Assembly (NCBI RefSeq): GCF_900142785.1
Contig: NZ_FRCD01000017.1
Location: 1 to 64,000 of the forward strand
Source: Chryseobacterium carnipullorum
Lineage (GTDB): Bacteria > Bacteroidota > Bacteroidia > Flavobacteriales > Weeksellaceae
Direction: 5' to 3'
DNA length: 64,000 nucleotides
In this document: piece after piece, positions 60,509-64,000 of the stretch
How the letters are laid out: every line of letters begins with the position of its first letter
How positions within the stretch are numbered: position 1 is the stretch's first letter
Position numbers and translations under genes: made by a program
Notes under the pieces: model-generated
Databases searched by the model: none
What the model was told of the DNA's origin: nothing
What the model saw: the letters and a program-made list of their open reading frames with translations, nothing else

Positions 60509-61342
60509 ATGGCTCATAAATTCGTTAAGGAAGACATTTCTGTGACTGAGAAGTTTATAATGAAATTTTCGGAAATGTATATTAAACAACGATCTGAAAC
60601 TAAATTTGAATATGGAAAAATTGATGAAAATTTATTATTTCAGAAACATGGTTTTGATAGTACTCAACTTAAAGAAGTCATTAAAAAGAATTCAGTCGCT
60701 AAAGATTTAATTAGAGAAGCTGGTAAAATACACAAGCCCGTAATAACTGATATTTATCGAAGCGACCTAGGTGAGCTACTTTTGACCTACTATTTCGAAG
60801 ATAAGTTACCACCTGAGGAACGTTTTACTATCCCTTATAAAAATATCACTAACAGAGAATTAGCCGCTCAACCAGGTAGAGGGCTTGATGCGGTTGGATA
60901 CCGTATTAATAAAGATAGAATTAGTCTTATGGTTGGTGAAGGTAAGGTATCAGCCCAGAAGAAAAATCCCCCTTATGTAGTAGATTACAACGATGATTCT
61001 ATTTTTAATACCCAAACAAAATTTAAGAATAATCGTGATCTCCTGGTTAACAGATTATCAGATTATACTCGAAATCTCACTACCGAGGCGGCAGAAAAAA
61101 TTGGATTAGTGCTGCTTTTATTAGAGTTTGGCAAAGATGCTGATTTTGATCTTGTTTTTGGGTGTGCCTTGATACGCGATGCATCATGTGTTAAAATCAA
61201 TGAGGATTATGGTAAATTTTTCACACAACAAACCGATTTCGACCCACATAACATTACATTTTGCGTCTTAAATTTCAACAAAGAGATTACCAAAACAATT
61301 GATCTTTTTTATGAAAAAGTACAAGAACTTTGTAAAGCATAA
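60509..61342 (+). CDS. hamA: Hachiman anti-phage effector HamA (DUF1837 nuclease)
   Basis: HamA is the effector nuclease of the two-gene Hachiman defence system. The 277-residue protein has a DUF1837 core with a PD-(D/E)xK-like active site: Glu89 in DLGELLLTYYF, Asp127 in GRGLDAVGY and Glu144-x-Lys146 in VGEGKVSAQ. All catalytic positions are present. It ends 2 bp before the helicase gene, the standard hamA-hamB arrangement. In published work HamA is held inactive by HamB until the helicase senses DNA damage or phage DNA. The start is the ATG at 60509. Confidence 0.9.
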   Translation: MAHKFVKEDISVTEKFIMKFSEMYIKQRSETKFEYGKIDENLLFQKHGFDSTQLKEVIKKNSVAKDLIREAGKIHKPVITDIYRSDLGELLLTYYFEDKLPPEERFTIPYKNITNRELAAQPGRGLDAVGYRINKDRISLMVGEGKVSAQKKNPPYVVDYNDDSIFNTQTKFKNNRDLLVNRLSDYTRNLTTEAAEKIGLVLLLLEFGKDADFDLVFGCALIRDASCVKINEDYGKFFTQQTDFDPHNITFCVLNFNKEITKTIDLFYEKVQELCKA

Positions 61343-61344
61343 AA

Positions 61345-64000
61345 ATGAAAGACATTTTACAATACGTTTTACATGATGATGAAATTCGATCATATGTACA
61401 AGATCGAAAACTTGCCTTTTTAAAAGGTGAGCTTGGCTATTCTATACCTAACAACACACCAGATATTGATCGAAAGATACTTAAAATAGAATATTTATTA
61501 CTGAATAAAGTCTTAACAGATTATACCGAATCAATAGAAGATTCTCTTTATGATATAGCATATTCACTTTTAAAATCATATGATATAAAAAGTGAATATT
61601 TTATCGATCTATTTGAAGAGTTTTTTGGTTTGATTAGTATAGACCCATATAGCTTATATTATTTTTATATCGCCTCACTAGGTCTTAAGGGTGATAATAC
61701 AATAAGGGTTAGACTTGATCTTAAGGAATATATTGCTAAAGATTATGATGAATTTGAAAATTGGCAGGAGATTGTTTCAAATAAAACTTTTGAAGCCTTT
61801 ATCTTGCTGGTAAGAAAAGATAATGGCTATGCTGATATTAGACATTCATTGGAACTTATAGCAGATTTAAAAACATCACAAAAAGAATTTGAATCAGAAT
61901 ATTTAAGGCAAATACATGACTATCCCGAAGAAATAGAATCCGCAGAACTTCTTTTGGGGTGGTATCATATATCTAAAACAATCACTGAAACTGCCGATTA
62001 CCTTACTATGGGATATAGTTATAAAGGTAAATTGGAAAGTGAGATTAGAATTCATTCCGAGGTAGCCAAAAAGTTATTTAGTAATTATCCTAAGCTCCAA
62101 AGTATAGTCAATATAATGGAGTACAATTTAATTTTACTCCAGAATAACTCAATTTGGTACTCCACGGATGCTATTCAAATCAAAAAACTTAAAGATTTTT
62201 GTATTGCTAAAAGCCAGTCAGAAAAGGCAATAATAGATCTATTGCCATCACAAAGGGATGCAATCAATATGAGTCTGTTAGATATTGCAGCCAGCGTAAC
62301 TGTTGTTGAAATGCCAACCAGTGCAGGAAAAACACTTTTAGCAGAGTTTAATATAATTGTAACAAAGGCTTTAAATAGTGATTCTAAAATTGTATATGTT
62401 GTTCCCACAAGAGCGCTAGTGAATCAGGTTTATTATGATCTAAAATCTGATTTTGAAGGTCTGAATTTCTCAATTGAAAAGACATCTGGGGCTATAGAGG
62501 TAGATCCTTCTGAAGAAGCATTACTGCAGGAACGAATCGACATTCTGGTATCTACACCAGAAAAACTTGACCTTTTAATCAGAAGAAATCATCAATCTGT
62601 CAGTGATGTAGCACTATTTGTTATTGATGAAGCTCATATGATACAGAATGGTAGCAGAGGCACACGCCTTGAATTACTTTTAGCTATTTTAAAACGTGAA
62701 AGACCCAGTTCAAAGTTTATGTTTCTTTCACCTTTTCTAAAAGACTCTGCTTCAACAATTGCGGACTGGATGGGTGGAAATAAGATTAAAACCCCAATTA
62801 GGATAAATTGGAAACCAGCTGAAAAGCTTTTAATAGGAATTAAACAAAAAGGTAATTTCAAGAAATTCGAACAAACACTTTTACCTTCCGCCTACTCTCT
62901 TCTGTCAGACGAGAATAAATTAGAAGATGTAGAATTGGATTTTGTACTTACGGGTCAACCTAAAGAAAAATACATAGAATTTACTGCAAAAAGATACGGC
63001 GCAGCAAACAAGTCTATATTATACCTGTGCCAAGGTTCTGGCATGGTAGATAAAAGAGCAGAGTTCCTTTATAATACATTACCAGAAACCGAGGTTTCGG
63101 ATTCAATCGAATTAGTAAGAAAATTTATTATCGACGAGGTTGGAAAGGAGACCATTTTAACAAAAGTTTTAAAGAAAAAAATTGCCCTTCATCATGCAGG
63201 CTTATCTGATGAAACTAAACTATTAATCGAGCATTTAATACGCGAAAAAGAAATTGAACACATTTTTGCAACAAGCACACTTGCTGAAGGTGTTAACTTT
63301 CCAGTTTCTGCAGTTTATTTTGATTCATATCGCAAAGGCGATACAAAACTTTCCACAAGCGATTTCTGGAATATTGCTGGTCGAGCTGGTAGGACATTAG
63401 TTGATAATTATGGTAAGTTAATATTTCCGTTTAACTCAAAAGGCAATATTGAAAGTGCAAAATCTTTAATTCAGGAAAGTTCTAAGGGTATTGCCAGTAT
63501 GCTTTTAGAATTAATGATAAATGCCGATAATATTCTTGAAGCACTCGGAGCAGTCGAGAGTCAAATTTTCAAGCTTGCATACAAATACTCAAATTCACTG
63601 GAGCCATTGGTTCAATACTTAATCCATGTTCTAAATCACTCCGGAAATGAAAGTGTTTTGGAAATTAGTGACCTATTTAAAGATAGTCTCGGATATTATC
63701 AACTTGAAAGTTCTGACAAGCAAAAATTCATTGATATTTGTAAAATGATTTATCTTGAGTTACAGGAAAAATTTAATCCTGGAACTTTGAGCTTTGCTGA
63801 CAAAACAGGGTTTTCAGTTCCTTCGGTATTAGAAATAATGAAAGATGAAAATCGTAAAAACCCGGCAATTGCAGCTCCAGAAAGCTGGAATCCAGACAAT
63901 CTTTTTAATTTCAGAACCGATTATCTTAAAGAAAAAATCAAAGTTATTGCAAAATTAAAAGAAACTGGCTTAGGCACCGACTCACATAGCAACACATTTA
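61345..64000 (+). CDS. hamB: Hachiman helicase HamB (runs off window)
   Basis: The superfamily 2 DEAD/DEAH-type helicase partner of HamA. The frame is open from the ATG at 61345 to the window end (885 residues visible). An N-terminal helical region of about 300 residues precedes the motor. Motif I is PTSAGKT (Lys329), motif II DEAH (428-431), and motif VI NIAGRAGR (676-683). YVVPTRALVNQ and ALHHAGL are also visible. It starts 2 bp after hamA. The C-terminus is not in the window, so completeness is unknown. Confidence 0.92.
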   Translation, partial: MKDILQYVLHDDEIRSYVQDRKLAFLKGELGYSIPNNTPDIDRKILKIEYLLLNKVLTDYTESIEDSLYDIAYSLLKSYDIKSEYFIDLFEEFFGLISIDPYSLYYFYIASLGLKGDNTIRVRLDLKEYIAKDYDEFENWQEIVSNKTFEAFILLVRKDNGYADIRHSLELIADLKTSQKEFESEYLRQIHDYPEEIESAELLLGWYHISKTITETADYLTMGYSYKGKLESEIRIHSEVAKKLFSNYPKLQSIVNIMEYNLILLQNNSIWYSTDAIQIKKLKDFCIAKSQSEKAIIDLLPSQRDAINMSLLDIAASVTVVEMPTSAGKTLLAEFNIIVTKALNSDSKIVYVVPTRALVNQVYYDLKSDFEGLNFSIEKTSGAIEVDPSEEALLQERIDILVSTPEKLDLLIRRNHQSVSDVALFVIDEAHMIQNGSRGTRLELLLAILKRERPSSKFMFLSPFLKDSASTIADWMGGNKIKTPIRINWKPAEKLLIGIKQKGNFKKFEQTLLPSAYSLLSDENKLEDVELDFVLTGQPKEKYIEFTAKRYGAANKSILYLCQGSGMVDKRAEFLYNTLPETEVSDSIELVRKFIIDEVGKETILTKVLKKKIALHHAGLSDETKLLIEHLIREKEIEHIFATSTLAEGVNFPVSAVYFDSYRKGDTKLSTSDFWNIAGRAGRTLVDNYGKLIFPFNSKGNIESAKSLIQESSKGIASMLLELMINADNILEALGAVESQIFKLAYKYSNSLEPLVQYLIHVLNHSGNESVLEISDLFKDSLGYYQLESSDKQKFIDICKMIYLELQEKFNPGTLSFADKTGFSVPSVLEIMKDENRKNPAIAAPESWNPDNLFNFRTDYLKEKIKVIAKLKETGLGTDSHSNTF

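Larger units (their letters stand above)
57443..64000 (+). mobile_element. Probable tRNA-Asp-integrated genomic island (right end not in window)
   Basis: The region to the right of the truncated tRNA-Asp is lower in GC, has longer gaps, contains gene remnants and carries an AraC/DUF1398 pair and a Hachiman defence operon. No integrase gene is visible in the window; it may be at the other end or lost. The direct repeat GGTCAC-CGAATA-GGTCAC at 57500-57520, 60-80 bp inside the junction, could be a recombinase arm site, which is speculative. The stretch 57587-57767 shows nothing further. Confidence 0.6.

Noticed and set aside
62175..62861. Two minus-strand frames of 75-77 residues
   Set aside because: They lie antisense within the hamB helicase gene, whose frame is continuous and carries helicase motifs.
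1..64000. CRISPR arrays and rRNA genes
   Set aside because: Looked for regularly spaced repeats and conserved rRNA stretches; none seen.

Overview
The window is AT-rich chromosomal DNA of a flavobacterium, most likely Chryseobacterium or a close Weeksellaceae relative. The grounds are: Bacteroidota-type promoters (TTTG, then TAnnTTTG) in front of many genes, almost no Shine-Dalgarno sequences, a gldD gene, a Bacteroidota-type (T6SS-iii) tssB-tssC pair, and many lipoproteins with Ser-Cys lipoboxes. The genus is inferred from overall protein character; no database was searched.

Layout. 1-3603: an RND efflux operon (small secreted protein, adaptor, pump) whose pump gene is cut by an IS3-like element running off the left edge. 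3826-14619: cell-wall, tRNA-modification and housekeeping genes (two secreted proteins, queG, rhodanese, HD hydrolase, alpha/beta hydrolase, nitronate monooxygenase, SurA-like foldase, PfkB kinase, gldD, mutY). 14770-18722: a lipoprotein, a T6SS sheath pair and a divergent protein with a kinase-like motif set. 18786-28086: two tandem M13 metallopeptidases, a GH18/deacetylase/GT2 fusion enzyme and cinA. 28204-36820: a LytS/LytTR-type two-component operon followed by three secreted proteins. The kinase region, the SIMPL gene and the MuiA/vWA operon each carry the same pair of 9-bp repeats at a 21-bp period, which looks like a local LytTR regulon. 36896-43885: oxidoreductase, MFS/AraC pair, a 283-bp tandem duplication, lipA and an ECF sigma factor. 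44031-49096: tyrS, then a NarL-type two-component system bracketed by two related small lipoproteins. 49322-56982: hydrolase, aspartyl protease/PDZ protein, L,D-transpeptidase, LuxR regulator with twin palindromes, a gene broken by an in-frame stop, and an Asp/Glu racemase.

57211-64000: two tRNA-Asp genes are followed by a third copy of which only the 3' 16 nt remain. This is the expected scar of an integrative element, and everything to its right looks like accessory DNA: an AraC/DUF1398 pair, decayed remnants of a HEPN-like gene and a NACHT-like NTPase gene, and a Hachiman anti-phage system (hamA complete, hamB running off the right edge).

The strongest points for follow-up are the three-site LytTR regulon, the tRNA-Asp defence island, the kinase-like protein beside orphan T6SS sheath genes, the lipoprotein-flanked two-component system, and a 36-residue Cys-ending peptide gene with its own terminator at 7638-7748.
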